A stretch of 34,122 bases of DNA from Nocardia asiatica NBRC 100129 (GCF_000308415.1 NZ_BAFS01000001.1:1-34122); one strand, 5' to 3'. Shown: positions 19,976 through 27,970, numbered from the stretch's first letter. Notes: generated by a model from the sequence alone, not told the origin. Translations and numbers: made by a program.

Positions 19976-21220
19976 ATGTTCACTCCACGCCCCCGACGCC
20001 GCTCCGACGGTTCGATCGCCTGGCAGGTCCAGTTCGAATACCACGACGAGGACGGCGTCCGTCGCCGCTCCTCGGAAACCTTCGACGACTTCTCGCCCGC
20101 GGAACGCTGGGCCGGACTCGTCGATCGCATCGGCGTCCACGAGGCGCTGAAAGTGCTGGAAGTCCAGCGCCGCGATGGCAGCGGGGTCCGCCTGATCGAC
20201 TGGCTGACCCGCTACACCGAGCGGCTGCGCGGCGTGTCCGAGCCTGTCCGGCGCAAGTACCACGCCTACATCCGCAACGACATCGCACCGTTCTTCGGCG
20301 ACACCACCGTCGACGCCGTCACCCAGGACCTCGACGCCGCGTGGATCGTGTACCTGGAACAGGACAAGGGCAACTCACCCAAGACCATCCACAACAAGCA
20401 CGGCTTCCTGTCGGGCGGGCTGCGGGCGGCCACGCTGGAACGACCCGAACCGCTGATCGCCTACAACCCGTGCACGGGCATGCGGCTGCCCCGCCACGAC
20501 GCGCCCGAACTCGACATCTTCGACAACGACGAGTGGGAACTGTTCGAACAACTGCTCGGACAGCGCTGGCGCGCGCTGGCGGAGTTCGGCCTGGTCTCCA
20601 TGGCCCGGCCCAGCGAGATCTTCGCCCTGCTCGTCGACGACATCGATCCCGACACCGGCGCGGTGCGCATCAGCAAGGCGTGGAAGGACAGCGGCAGCCG
20701 CCTCACCCTCGGCAAGCCCAAGACGAAACGCGGAGTGCGCACGATTCACGTGCCGCTGGAGACACTCGAGCGACTGGACCTCGATCGCCCCGGCGGCGAG
20801 CTGCTGTTCCACACCGTCAACGACACGCCGATCACGGCGGGCTACTTCCACAATCGCGGCTGGCAGCCCGCGTTGCGCCGACTGAAGGCTCTCGCGCGAG
20901 GCGATTTCGAGCCGTTCAGCAAGAAGGCGCTGTGGCGCGGCGCGAGCCCCGAGCAGTTGATCACGCACTACGGCAAGGCGATCACAACCCTGCAGGGCAA
21001 GCACCTGACCCCGTACACGCTGCGGCACACCGGCATCTCCTGGAAGCTGCAGGACGGAGTACCGATCTTCGTGGTCTCCCGCGACGCAGGACACGAATCG
21101 GTCACCATCACCGACCGCCGCTACGGCCACAACGACCGCACCGCCAGCGCCTCCGCGGCGCAGGTCATCGCCGCGCGGCTTCCCCAAGCTCGCGCGCGCA
21201 TGCTCACCCTCGTCGCCTGA
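19976..21220 (+). CDS. Tyrosine recombinase/integrase adjacent to tRNA-Ile
   Basis: This 414-residue tyrosine-type site-specific recombinase probably integrates or excises a mobile element at the neighbouring tRNA-Ile. The ATG at 19976 is set by AGGAG ten bases upstream. An SAM-like core-binding domain covers about 70-170. The catalytic domain shows Arg211 (MARPSE), a Lys in KTKRG (249-252), box II PYTLRHT with Arg350, His373 (AGHES) and the nucleophile Tyr383 (RRYGH). In box II the usual His of HxxR is Tyr347, a substitution tolerated in some family members. A large hairpin follows the stop. No excisionase or replication gene was recognised nearby, so mobility may be lost or may depend on genes outside the window. 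Confidence 0.92.
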   Translation: MFTPRPRRRSDGSIAWQVQFEYHDEDGVRRRSSETFDDFSPAERWAGLVDRIGVHEALKVLEVQRRDGSGVRLIDWLTRYTERLRGVSEPVRRKYHAYIRNDIAPFFGDTTVDAVTQDLDAAWIVYLEQDKGNSPKTIHNKHGFLSGGLRAATLERPEPLIAYNPCTGMRLPRHDAPELDIFDNDEWELFEQLLGQRWRALAEFGLVSMARPSEIFALLVDDIDPDTGAVRISKAWKDSGSRLTLGKPKTKRGVRTIHVPLETLERLDLDRPGGELLFHTVNDTPITAGYFHNRGWQPALRRLKALARGDFEPFSKKALWRGASPEQLITHYGKAITTLQGKHLTPYTLRHTGISWKLQDGVPIFVVSRDAGHESVTITDRRYGHNDRTASASAAQVIAARLPQARARMLTLVA

Positions 21221-21244
21221 CCAACCGCATCCGGCCCCTGACCC

Positions 21245-21284
21245 GCATTCCGTTCCATTCCAGCGATGGAATGGAACGGAATGC
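21245..21284. terminator. Perfect 18-bp inverted repeat after the integrase
   Basis: GCATTCCGTTCCATTCCA and its exact complement flank a 4-nt loop (GCGA, 21263-21266), 24 bp after the integrase stop. The right arm continues into GGAAT/GGAAC pentamer repeats to about 21301 and reaches the start of the next gene. It may terminate integrase transcription, sequester the next gene's ribosome-binding site, or bind a protein. Confidence 0.8.
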
Positions 21285-21290
21285 AACGGA

Positions 21291-22265
21291 ATGGAATGGA
21301 ACCCCATGCTGAAAGCCGTTGACCTCGCGGCAACCGGCACCCCACCGGACCGCTGCCACTTCCCCCACTGCACCGTCCCTGTCCCACCGCGCGCACCCGG
21401 GCGGCCGGGAGCGCCGCGCCAATACTGCGACAACCCGGAACACAACGCGCAGAAGGCGTTGCGCCGCAGGTTGAAAGAGGCCGAACGCGACGCCGGCGCC
21501 GAACCCGTGCGGCCGTCGCTGCGGCCGGTCACCGATGGCATCCTCACCCTAGCCGCGCTCCTGGACCGTTACGAACACCTGCGCGGAGAACTTGCCGCGG
21601 TCGCCACCGACACCGCCGAGCTGATCACCGAACTCACCGATCCCACTGCCCTCGACCGCGAGATCGCCGAGATCCAGCGCGACGCCACCCGCCGCATCAC
21701 CGCCGCCGAACAAGCCCGAGCCGACGCCGAACAGGCCACAGCGGCCATGCGCGAGCGCATCGACCGGGCCGTCGAACTCGAACAACTCGCCATCGCCGCC
21801 GCCGAGGAGGCGACCGAGACCGCGGAGCAGGCTGGCGCACGCCTGGCCCAGGTGGAGCAAGACGCAGCGGCGCGGATCGCCGAGGTGGAGGCGGACCGGG
21901 ACCGGGTCTATGAAGAAGCCGAAACGGTACTCACCGAGATGCGCGGCCACGTCGACAGCGCTCGCGTCGCACACGCGCGGGCCGAGGCAGAACGCGATGC
22001 GGCCCGTCAGCAAGCCGAATCGACTGCTGCGAAGAACCAGCGGCTAAGTGACCAACTCGACCACGAGAGAGCCGAACACCGCCAGCAGCTCGAACGCCGC
22101 GATGCCGACTACTCCCGCGCGATAACCGCAGCCCACGCCATGGCCGACCGTGCAGCCCGGGAGCACCGTCAGCAGCTGAGCGAGGTGCTACGCGGAAATA
22201 GCCACGGGAAACAACCGCCTGTTCTGCTCGCTGGCGCAGCCAGCGAGAACCATCACGATCGCTGA
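21291..22265 (+). CDS. Zinc-finger/coiled-coil protein of unknown function, KfrA-like architecture
   Basis: I do not recognise a named family. The 324-residue protein has an N-terminal Cys/His cluster (CHFPHC about 22-27 and YCDNPEH about 45-51), probably zinc-binding. From about 80 to 305 it is a continuous Ala/Glu/Arg/Gln-rich coiled coil with heptad character. Small cysteine modules plus long coiled coils occur in actinobacterial plasmid and ICE proteins resembling KfrA partition proteins. The start is uncertain: ATG 21291 lies in the pentamer repeat and ATG 21306 (MLKAVDLAATG) is equally possible. It follows the integrase on the same strand across the 18-bp hairpin. Function is inferred from architecture only. 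Confidence 0.75.
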   Translation: MEWNPMLKAVDLAATGTPPDRCHFPHCTVPVPPRAPGRPGAPRQYCDNPEHNAQKALRRRLKEAERDAGAEPVRPSLRPVTDGILTLAALLDRYEHLRGELAAVATDTAELITELTDPTALDREIAEIQRDATRRITAAEQARADAEQATAAMRERIDRAVELEQLAIAAAEEATETAEQAGARLAQVEQDAAARIAEVEADRDRVYEEAETVLTEMRGHVDSARVAHARAEAERDAARQQAESTAAKNQRLSDQLDHERAEHRQQLERRDADYSRAITAAHAMADRAAREHRQQLSEVLRGNSHGKQPPVLLAGAASENHHDR

Positions 22266-22592
22266 CTCACAGGTCTCACCATTCACAGGTGGACCCTGCA
22301 CCGCAACTGGGCTCGGGCTAGGAGGACAAGTCTCTTGGGCCCGAGCCCGGTGGCGTACCTCCTCTCCCGTTACGCTCCTGCTCCTCCTTCATAAGGACAC
22401 CGGGGTGTGAGACCCAGTGCGCTGGATGCATCGCTGCAGTCGGGGGAACACTCGGCGGACTCGTCTGCTGGCCCTGCGGGTCGTGCGGCATTGCGGCGGT
22501 GACGCAGAAACTCGGACCAGATCCGGGCTGATTCCGCAGACGTTGGATCGCCGTTGAGCGGCGGTTCAGGGTTCGGCGGCATCTCGGTGCCG
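22266..22592. other. Non-coding or decayed stretch
   Basis: No gene is recognised. A minus-strand frame (22318-22605) is Pro/Gly/Arg-rich and without a ribosome-binding site. The sequence leads into the ATPase-like pseudogene, whose upstream part may lie here in degraded form. Confidence 0.4.
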
Positions 22593-22970
22593 AGAAATCG
22601 GCCACCCCGGCGCTGCTGTGGCATGCGGTGCGCTCCTAGATCGCCGCCGAGCACATCGAACGCCTGGTGGTGCTGCGCGCGCACCGGCTGCACCGGGACT
22701 GCTGGAACGCGCTGGTGGGCCTGTGGCGCGAGACCGGCGTCGGGGTGGTGATGGTGTGTCATGCGACCTCGCGCACCGCCGCGCTGGCGATGCTGCCGAC
22801 CGGGGTCAACGCGCGGGTGGACGCGGTCTACCAGTCGGGGATGGCCGCGGCGTGCCGGTGGCTGCACGGCAACCCCGGCTCGGTCAAACCGAGATCCGGG
22901 GTGGAGGAAGCGCTGTGCCAGACGGTCACCGCTGAAGTGCACGGCGATCTCGGCGCGGTCGACCTCCCTC
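22593..22970 (+). pseudogene. Fragment of an ATPase-like plasmid/transposition protein
   Basis: The plus-strand frame reads AEKSATPALLWHAVRS, then an in-frame TAG (22638-22640), then IAAEHIERLVVLRAHRLHR and DCWNALVGLWRETGVGVVMV with CHATSR. The hydrophobic strand before AHRL and the second strand GVGVVMVCH recall the Walker B and sensor strands of AAA+ helpers of the TniB/TnsC type, but no Walker A or acidic Walker B residue is visible. Homology seems to end near EALCQTVTAEVHGDL. I infer a truncated remnant with a nonsense mutation; the family is tentative. Confidence 0.4.
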
Positions 22971-23013
22971 CGGTTGGGGCTGTGTTTGGCCTGTCGCGGG
23001 TCTTGCGTGCGAA

Positions 23014-23403
23014 CTACTCCCGCACTTCGGTGTTGGGCAGGTCTAGCGCCGATCCGATCGCCGACCAGCTGTCCCCGCCCGCGCGGGCATCGCTGATCAC
23101 CTGCCACCGGTTGCCGGTGAGCGCGGCGACCAGGCGCCGATTGGCCTCCAAGGCGCGAGCGGGGGTGATGAGGGCATGTTCTTGAAGCATCGCGACCGCG
23201 GCGGCGGCATCGTCTGGGCTGCTACCGAGAGAGGTGCCGCCTTCATCGATGGCGTCGAGGACGGCGCGGGCGGTCCGTCGATGGTGGTAGGTGCTCCACA
23301 CCGCGTGTAGTGCGCGTTCGTCACCCTCGGCGAGCACGACCACGACATCGGTTCCGGCGGGCACAAGCCCCGGTCGGGGAGTGTGAATTGCTGAAAACCC
23401 CAT
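23014..23403 (-). CDS. Small hypothetical protein with possible helix-turn-helix end
   Basis: This 129-residue protein is of unrecognised family. The N-terminus MGFSAIHTPRPGLVPAGTDV begins at ATG 23403. The middle (ALHAVWSTYHHRRTARAVLDAID) is helical and charged. The C-terminal segment NRWQVISDARAGGDSWSAIG followed by SALDLPN resembles the first helices of a helix-turn-helix, and the protein stops (VRE) just where a recognition helix would continue, so it may be C-terminally truncated. It is divergent from the ribbon-helix-helix remnant at 23484, with an 80-bp shared intergenic region, a pairing seen in actinobacterial plasmids and integrative elements. Confidence 0.6.
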   Translation of the reverse strand: MGFSAIHTPRPGLVPAGTDVVVVLAEGDERALHAVWSTYHHRRTARAVLDAIDEGGTSLGSSPDDAAAAVAMLQEHALITPARALEANRRLVAALTGNRWQVISDARAGGDSWSAIGSALDLPNTEVRE

Positions 23404-23483
23404 CGGCCAATCTTCGCCCAGCCCTGCGGATTCCGTGTCCGGTCAACCCAACCTGACCACTGCGGCAGCCTATCGTTGGCGGT

Positions 23484-23585
23484 ATGGCCACCACACTGAT
23501 CTGTCTCGACGATGTCCTGATGGCACAAGTCGAGGCCGCGGCCGACGGCAACCTGTCCGGGTGGATCGCGAAAGCGGTTGTGCGA
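23484..23585 (+). pseudogene. Truncated ribbon-helix-helix (antitoxin-like) gene
   Basis: The frame begins MATTLICLDDVLMAQVEAAADG and continues NLSGWIAKAV, a typical beta-strand plus helix start of small ribbon-helix-helix proteins (VapB/ParD-like). After about 33 codons the sequence no longer looks like the family (RVLCHGAARG), and another protein becomes readable in a different frame. I infer a deletion fusing the 5' end of this gene to the TOPRIM-like pseudogene. Confidence 0.5.
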
Positions 23586-23586
23586 G

Positions 23587-24246
23587 TGCTTTGCCATGGC
23601 GCGGCGCGCGGGCCGGATCGCATGGTCAGTGATCCGGGCCGACACCCAGATCGCGGTCGCGGCCCCGACCGCCTATGCCGGGCCCACCGACTTCTGGTCC
23701 CAGGTCGACGCGGCCGCGACGACCTACCACCTCGATCGCCAGGCCGGGCAGCCGGTGGTCCTCGAATTGTGGTGCGAGACCGCGAGAATGGTGCCGCAGT
23801 TGGCTCGCAGCGCCGACTATGGGATCAGCTGCTACTCCGGTGGCGGGTTCGACGGCTTGACCGGTAAACACGACGCCGCGGCCCGCCCGGTGCCCACCCG
23901 GGTTTTGCACATCGGTGACCGTGATCCCAGCGGCAGCACATGCTCACCGCGCTGGCCGAGGACGTGCGCGCGTTGGCCGTAGCAGAGGGTGCGGTGGTCG
24001 AGTTCGAGCGCGTGGCGGTCACCGAGGAACAGGTCCGCACCTATCACCTGCCGACTGCGCCGGCCAAGGCGAGCGACCACCGGTCCTTCAGCGGGACCAC
24101 CACCCAGGCCGAGGCCCTTGGCGCCGGATGTCCTCGCCGCGATTGTGCACGCCCGGATCCAAGCCCACCGTGACCTCGAGATCGGTCGGCAGGTCCTGGA
24201 CCGAGAGCGCATCGAACGCCACCGCATCCGCCGTGAGCTCGGGTGA
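23587..24246 (+). pseudogene. Frameshifted TOPRIM-like protein (topoisomerase VI A/Spo11-like nucleotidyl domain)
   Basis: A protein is readable only by changing frame. Frame one (to about 23938) gives RIAWSVIRADTQIAVAAPTA, QPVVLELWCETARMVPQLA, GISCYSGGGFDGLTGKHDAA and VLHIGDRDPSG. Frame two (from 23940) gives MLTALAEDVRALAV, VTEEQVRTYHLPTAPAKASD and HRSFSGTTTQAEAL. Frame three gives APDVLAAIVHARIQAHRDLE and IGRQVLDRERIERHRIRREL to 24246. The invariant-looking Glu in LELWCE and the Asp pair in GDRDPSG fit the TOPRIM metal-binding pattern. The N-terminus is missing. At least two frameshifts mark it as decayed, unless they are sequencing errors. Relatives occur in actinobacterial plasmids and phages. 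Confidence 0.6.
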
Positions 24247-24362
24247 CCTTCCTTCTGCGACCTGCACGATTCGTTCATGGAGCCACGAAACAGCTTCCGA
24301 GCGTGCCCGGCACCCGCTGCGCGGGGCGCCGACCCGGATTCTGGATCTGGCCCGGCCGGGCG

Positions 24363-24785
24363 TCATCGGCCGACGTACCAGCATCCGTAGTTGCGCAGCG
24401 ACGCCATGAGCTGACGCCATTCCGGGACCGAATGAGGTGCGCTGGCGATCGGCGCCCGGCGATCGTGAGCGCCTGCGACGACAACGCTTTCGAAGGAGTG
24501 CCAGCACTCCTGGTGCCCGCAGTTCGCGCAGATGTTCGGATTGAAGCTGCGGCCGCGCTCACGCCGCTGCCCCAGCAGCGCCGCCGCATCAGGTCGGCCG
24601 GCGGCCGTCAGCACGGTGCGCGCGATGTGCACGGGAAGCTCCTGGTCGGTGGCGACCGCTTCGACCATTCCGTCCCGTCCCAGCGCACGCGCTTCGACCG
24701 CCCACACCCACTGTTGCTCGATTCCGCACCGGTCGCAGGTGTGCGGATACCCCAAGACATCGACGAGCAGCGTTGATTTCCCCAT
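24363..24785 (-). CDS. Hypothetical protein with two CxxC motifs (zinc-ribbon-like)
   Basis: This 140-residue protein is of unrecognised family, starting at ATG 24785 (MGKSTLLVDVLGYPHTC). Cys17/Cys20 (CDRC) and Cys86/Cys89 (CANC) form two CxxC pairs separated by about 65 residues, a likely zinc site. QQWVWAVEARALGRDG and the Trp/His/Cys-rich segment HQECWHSFESVV flank the pairs. The GKST at the very start is not a Walker A motif, because the preceding glycine-rich loop is absent. The gene sits among decayed mobile-element genes and may be cargo or a remnant. Confidence 0.55.
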   Translation of the reverse strand: MGKSTLLVDVLGYPHTCDRCGIEQQWVWAVEARALGRDGMVEAVATDQELPVHIARTVLTAAGRPDAAALLGQRRERGRSFNPNICANCGHQECWHSFESVVVAGAHDRRAPIASAPHSVPEWRQLMASLRNYGCWYVGR

Positions 24786-24969
24786 GGACAGAGACTGCCA
24801 TGCCCTCACGCCCCGCCGATCGCGATCGGCCCGAGCCCGAAGGTGGCCAGCCGCACCACCGAGCACTGCCCGGCAGATTCCGAATTACACTGTGCCACTG
24901 CCAACCGCGCCGCCTCGCGTCACCGCTCCAGTTTGGCGGCCGCCGTCGGCGCGTCGATCACCGTGGTCG

Positions 24970-25110
24970 ATGTCGGCCCCAGCTCGGGCACGTATTTCTA
25001 GATCGTGGAGCGTGAGACGCCGCGCACGCGGGCGATGGAGGACACCGTCGCGTCGGGGCGGGTGAGATGTCGCGGGCGTGGCGGACCTGTTCGGGGTCAC
25101 TCGCGGGGTG
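24970..25110 (-). pseudogene. Recombinase/resolvase helix-turn-helix fragment with nonsense mutation
   Basis: On the minus strand, ASDPEQVRHARD in one frame joins LTRPDATVSSIARVRGVSRS in another, followed by TI, an in-frame TAG and KYVPELG. This resembles the C-terminal HTH of serine recombinases of the Hin/resolvase type, where the stop would replace a Tyr codon (STIYKYVPEL). Only the HTH end survives. It indicates past insertion or decay of a mobile element here. Confidence 0.5.
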
Positions 25111-25330
25111 TGTAACCGCTTGGCGTGGAATAGGTTTCGTCATGGCCGAAGGAAGCGCCAGCGTCCAGGTGTTCGGTGCAGCGTTCTGGCCGCCTCTGCC
25201 TGATCGAGTGACGGGCACGACCCATCGCCCCGGCACCGGTGTGGCTGTGAGGGTTGGAGTCTGGCGTTGACCAACGTCAGCGGTTGATCGCGCCCTCTTG
25301 ACGCACCCAACAACCGCTATGGGGCCCGGA
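25111..25330. other. Gap with no recognised feature
   Basis: About 220 bp lie between the recombinase fragment and the amine oxidase stop. Short frames here have no recognisable product, and I see no repeat or strong hairpin. Confidence 0.5.
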
Positions 25331-26722
25331 CTAACCGGTGATTTCCTTGGCTGCGCGCAGCCCGGAGTTGTAGGCGCCGTGCACGGTGCCGAACGATGCG
25401 CGGTCGGTGGCTTCCCCGGCGAAGTGGACACGATCGGCGATGCTGGCGGCGAGGTCATCGCGCATCTCGGGGGTGGAGCCAAGCTTGTTGAACGAGTAGG
25501 AGCCGCGCGCGTAGGGGTCGGCCGACCAGCGGGTGATCTGGTAGTCGACGGGTGCGGGGATGCCGGGCCCGTAGATGGTGCGCAGGGTCGCCATGGCGCT
25601 GGCGACGAGGTCGGTGTCGGACCAGGTTTCGCTGGCGCGACCGAAATCGGCGGCGTTGAACCCCAACAAAATCGGCTGGTCGGCGGCGCGGGAGTAATTG
25701 ATCCACTGCCCCCACTGCCCGGCCTTGTCCAGGCTCGGCACGTAGGTCAGCCAGTCGGTGTCGGCCCAGAACTCGGTGGGGAACCGCAAATAGCACTTGT
25801 CGAGCACACCCATGCCCAGTTCCTCGATCGCGGTGGTCTTGTCGGCGGGCAGGCCGGGACCGAATTCGACCGCGCCGCTCTGCAACACCCCCAGCGGCAG
25901 GGTCACCACGACGTGGTCACCGTCGAAGGTGCCAGCACCGGTGGCGACGGTGACACCGCTGTCGTTCCAGTCGATATGTTCGACGAGCTGTCCGGTGTGG
26001 ACGGTCAGACCGGTGGCGAGGTAGTCGGTGATCGCGCCGTAGCCGCCCGGGAACAGCACGTCCTTGCCTTTGATCTTGTCGTCGTCATCGAAGTACAGGC
26101 TCGACAGGTCATCGACGCTGCCGGAGTATTCGTGCTCGTAGTCGCCCAGCACCGAGGCGACCAGCGCCTTGTCACGGCCGGACAGCGCCGGCCAGTTCAC
26201 CGCCCGTTCCGCCACGGCTCGCAGCGACGCATCCCGAGTCTCGTCGTCGTCCTCGTCCTGGGCGTCGGTGAGCGCTTCGGCGATCCGGGTGCGCCAGTGC
26301 TCGATCTCCGCGGCGGTGGCCTTGTCGACCTCTTCGCCGTCGGTGCCGTAGTCGGTGCCGCTGTCGAGGCTGGTCGACAGCGTGCGCGCACCGGCCTTGC
26401 GGGCCAGATCGGTGATGGGGTTGGCATCGACGCCGTGGATCCAGGATGCGCCGAGATCGACCGGGACATCCGACCATCGGCGGCTGGTCCAAATCCGGCC
26501 GCCGATCCGGTCGCGCGCCTCGAGCACCACCACGTCCTGGCCCCGATCGGCCAAGGCGTGGGCCGCGGCCAGACCGGCGATCCCGGCCCCGACGACGATC
26601 ACCCGACGCCGCCCGCCCGCCGCGGTGGTGCCGGAATCGTCGTCGGCGCAGGCCGACAGCGCCAGCGCAGCCAGCGCTGACAGGCCGGTCGTCTGCAGGA
26701 ACCGGCGACGGTGCATCGTCAT
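25331..26722 (-). CDS. Tat-exported FAD-dependent amine oxidase (lipoprotein-like)
   Basis: This flavin monoamine/polyamine oxidase family protein is predicted to oxidise an amine outside the cytoplasm, giving aldehyde, ammonia and peroxide. With ATG 26722 it has 463 residues (GTG 26728 is an alternative). The N-terminus has a twin-arginine motif RRRFLQ, a hydrophobic stretch and a lipobox-like LSAC, so it is probably a Tat-translocated, possibly lipid-anchored protein. The dinucleotide-binding motif [20 protein letters not shown] (about 42-61) is followed by [13 protein letters not shown]. The C-terminal FAD motif is [20 protein letters not shown]. The gene is divergent from a TetR regulator across an operator-like palindrome. 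The substrate is unknown. Confidence 0.9.
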   Translation of the reverse strand: MTMHRRRFLQTTGLSALAALALSACADDDSGTTAAGGRRRVIVVGAGIAGLAAAHALADRGQDVVVLEARDRIGGRIWTSRRWSDVPVDLGASWIHGVDANPITDLARKAGARTLSTSLDSGTDYGTDGEEVDKATAAEIEHWRTRIAEALTDAQDEDDDETRDASLRAVAERAVNWPALSGRDKALVASVLGDYEHEYSGSVDDLSSLYFDDDDKIKGKDVLFPGGYGAITDYLATGLTVHTGQLVEHIDWNDSGVTVATGAGTFDGDHVVVTLPLGVLQSGAVEFGPGLPADKTTAIEELGMGVLDKCYLRFPTEFWADTDWLTYVPSLDKAGQWGQWINYSRAADQPILLGFNAADFGRASETWSDTDLVASAMATLRTIYGPGIPAPVDYQITRWSADPYARGSYSFNKLGSTPEMRDDLAASIADRVHFAGEATDRASFGTVHGAYNSGLRAAKEITG

Positions 26723-26811
26723 GGCCACCGAACCAATCTGTCACCGACTTCGCCCTGAGGGCCGTGTCGTGCGACGTCGTAGTATGAAACACTGATACGT
26801 GAAAGTAAATA

Positions 26812-26831
26812 TTGAGACATCCATGTGTCAA
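26812..26831. promoter_or_regulatory. Putative TetR operator between amine oxidase and tetR
   Basis: TTGAGACAT-CC-ATGTGTCAA is a 20-bp near-perfect palindrome (one mismatch per arm), 25 bp before the TetR start codon. The surrounding 26780-26850 is AT-rich for this genome. It is a likely binding site for the adjacent TetR protein controlling both divergent genes. Confidence 0.65.
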
Positions 26832-26856
26832 ATGAGCCTATGGAGTTCGTGTAACA

Positions 26857-27423
26857 ATGCGTACCGTTGCCGCGCAGGTGCTGGATTCGGCGATCCCGGT
26901 CCTAGCCAAAGACCGCGGGGCGTCGATGCAAGTCATCGCCACCCGCGCGGGGATCAGCCGCGCCACGCTGACCCGCATGTTCCCCACCCGCCAACTACTC
27001 GTGCAGGCCATGGCCGCCAAAATCCTCGACGACTGCGACCAGGCCCTGACCCACGCCGAAGCCCACACCGGCTTCACCGACCAGGCCCTGGCCACACTCG
27101 TCGCCGAGTACCGGCCCTTCGCGCAACTGTGGAACCTGGTCTACGTCGAACCCGACGTGCTGGGCGCGCCGGAGGCGACCGAGCGCGCCGAAGCGATTTT
27201 CACCCGCACCGTCGCGCTGCTGGCCGCCGGGCAGGATGTGGGCGTATTGCGTACCGACATGCCCGCCACCTGGCTGGCCTCCACCTTCTGCGGACTGGCC
27301 GAAACCGCGTGGGAACTCACCCTCGAAGGCCACATGGGCACCCGCCAAGCCCCCGACTTCCTCACCACCGTCCTACTCCACGGCCTCAGCACCACCACCA
27401 CGGTGGCACCCCGGGCACGCTGA
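26857..27423 (+). CDS. TetR/AcrR family transcriptional regulator
   Basis: This 188-residue one-component regulator has an N-terminal TetR HTH at about 22-55 (GASMQVIATRAGISRATLTRMF, then PTRQLLVQAM), in which ISRATLTRMF is the recognition helix. The C-terminal ligand-binding half is all-helical and unassigned. The ATG at 26857 follows GGAG (26842-26845) by 11 bp. Because it is divergent from the amine oxidase with a palindrome in between, the simplest model is repression of both genes, relieved by an amine or oxidation product. The ligand is unknown. Confidence 0.88.
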   Translation: MRTVAAQVLDSAIPVLAKDRGASMQVIATRAGISRATLTRMFPTRQLLVQAMAAKILDDCDQALTHAEAHTGFTDQALATLVAEYRPFAQLWNLVYVEPDVLGAPEATERAEAIFTRTVALLAAGQDVGVLRTDMPATWLASTFCGLAETAWELTLEGHMGTRQAPDFLTTVLLHGLSTTTTVAPRAR

Positions 27424-27550
27424 CCACGCCACGTCCCGGCGACAGCATTAGATATCCCATCCAGGGCCACCGCCAGCGGGATGACCAGAAACCTGCAATC
27501 CCGTAAGTTACTTGCCGGTATCACTGGGAGGTGAATCGTGCCCGGAGTGA

Positions 27551-27913
27551 TCCGGTACAGCCGATGCGACACCGGTCGCGATCGCGGGCACGACCCTGAT
27601 CAAGCCGCGGCCGCGCGGCTGGATCCACACCTGGGCGGTCGCCGTCACGGCGGTCGGGATGATCACATTGGTCGCCAAGGCCGCGACGATCTCGGCAACG
27701 GCGGGCTGGTCCACGCTGGCCTACGGGGCCACGGCCTGCGGGCTGTTCGGCATCAGCGCCATCTACCACCGGGTGACCTGGGCAACTGTGCAGGCCCGCA
27801 TCCAGATGAAGCGGGCTGACCAGTCGATGATCTTCGCGTTCATGGCGGGCTGCTATACCCCGCAACCGGATTGCAAACAGGCACTTGCTCGGGCGGGTGC
27901 CCCGAAGGGGTAA
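27551..27913 (+). pseudogene. Truncated hemolysin III family (PAQR/TrhA) gene
   Basis: The frame reads DATPVAIAGTTLIKPRPRGW, IHTWAVAVTAVGMITLVAKA, ATAGWSTLAYGATACGLFGI, SAIYHR, MKRADQSMIFAFMAGCYTP. This is the first part of a hemolysin III-type membrane protein with two or three membrane segments and the conserved SAIYHR and YTP motifs. The normal start is missing: an in-frame TGA lies at 27548-27550, and ATG 27659 would remove the first segment. After YTP (about 27860) the homology ends abruptly in hairpin-rich DNA and a stop at 27911. Both ends are therefore lost; a full-length protein has about 210-230 residues. Confidence 0.75.
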
Positions 27914-27936
27914 CCCCGGTGCGGGTTCCGGTTGCG
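27861..27936. repeat. Inverted repeat with nested hairpins at the hemolysin/copper junction
   Basis: CGCAACCGGA (27861-27870) and its exact complement TCCGGTTGCG (27927-27936) flank 56 bp. That interval includes alternative hairpins CCCC-GAA-GGGG (27900-27910) and GGGG-TAA-CCCC (27907-27917). It begins exactly where hemolysin III homology stops, so it may be a recombination scar, terminator or element end. Confidence 0.6.
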
Positions 27937-27953
27937 ATCCGAATGCTGGCCAC

Positions 27954-27970
27954 ATACCTCTTGGGGGTAT
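27954..27970. promoter_or_regulatory. Putative copper-repressor (RicR/CsoR-type) operator
   Basis: ATACCTCTTGGGGGTAT contains TACCT-N5-GGGTA, one base from the palindrome TACCC-N5-GGGTA of the RicR/CsoR type. It is the only such site I noticed, and it lies directly upstream of lpqS-cysK2-MFS, a RicR-regulated order in M. tuberculosis. The regulator gene itself is not in the window. Confidence 0.6.

Noticed and set aside
25067..25270. 67-residue plus-strand frame
   Set aside because: It overlaps the recombinase HTH remnant on the other strand and shows no family features.
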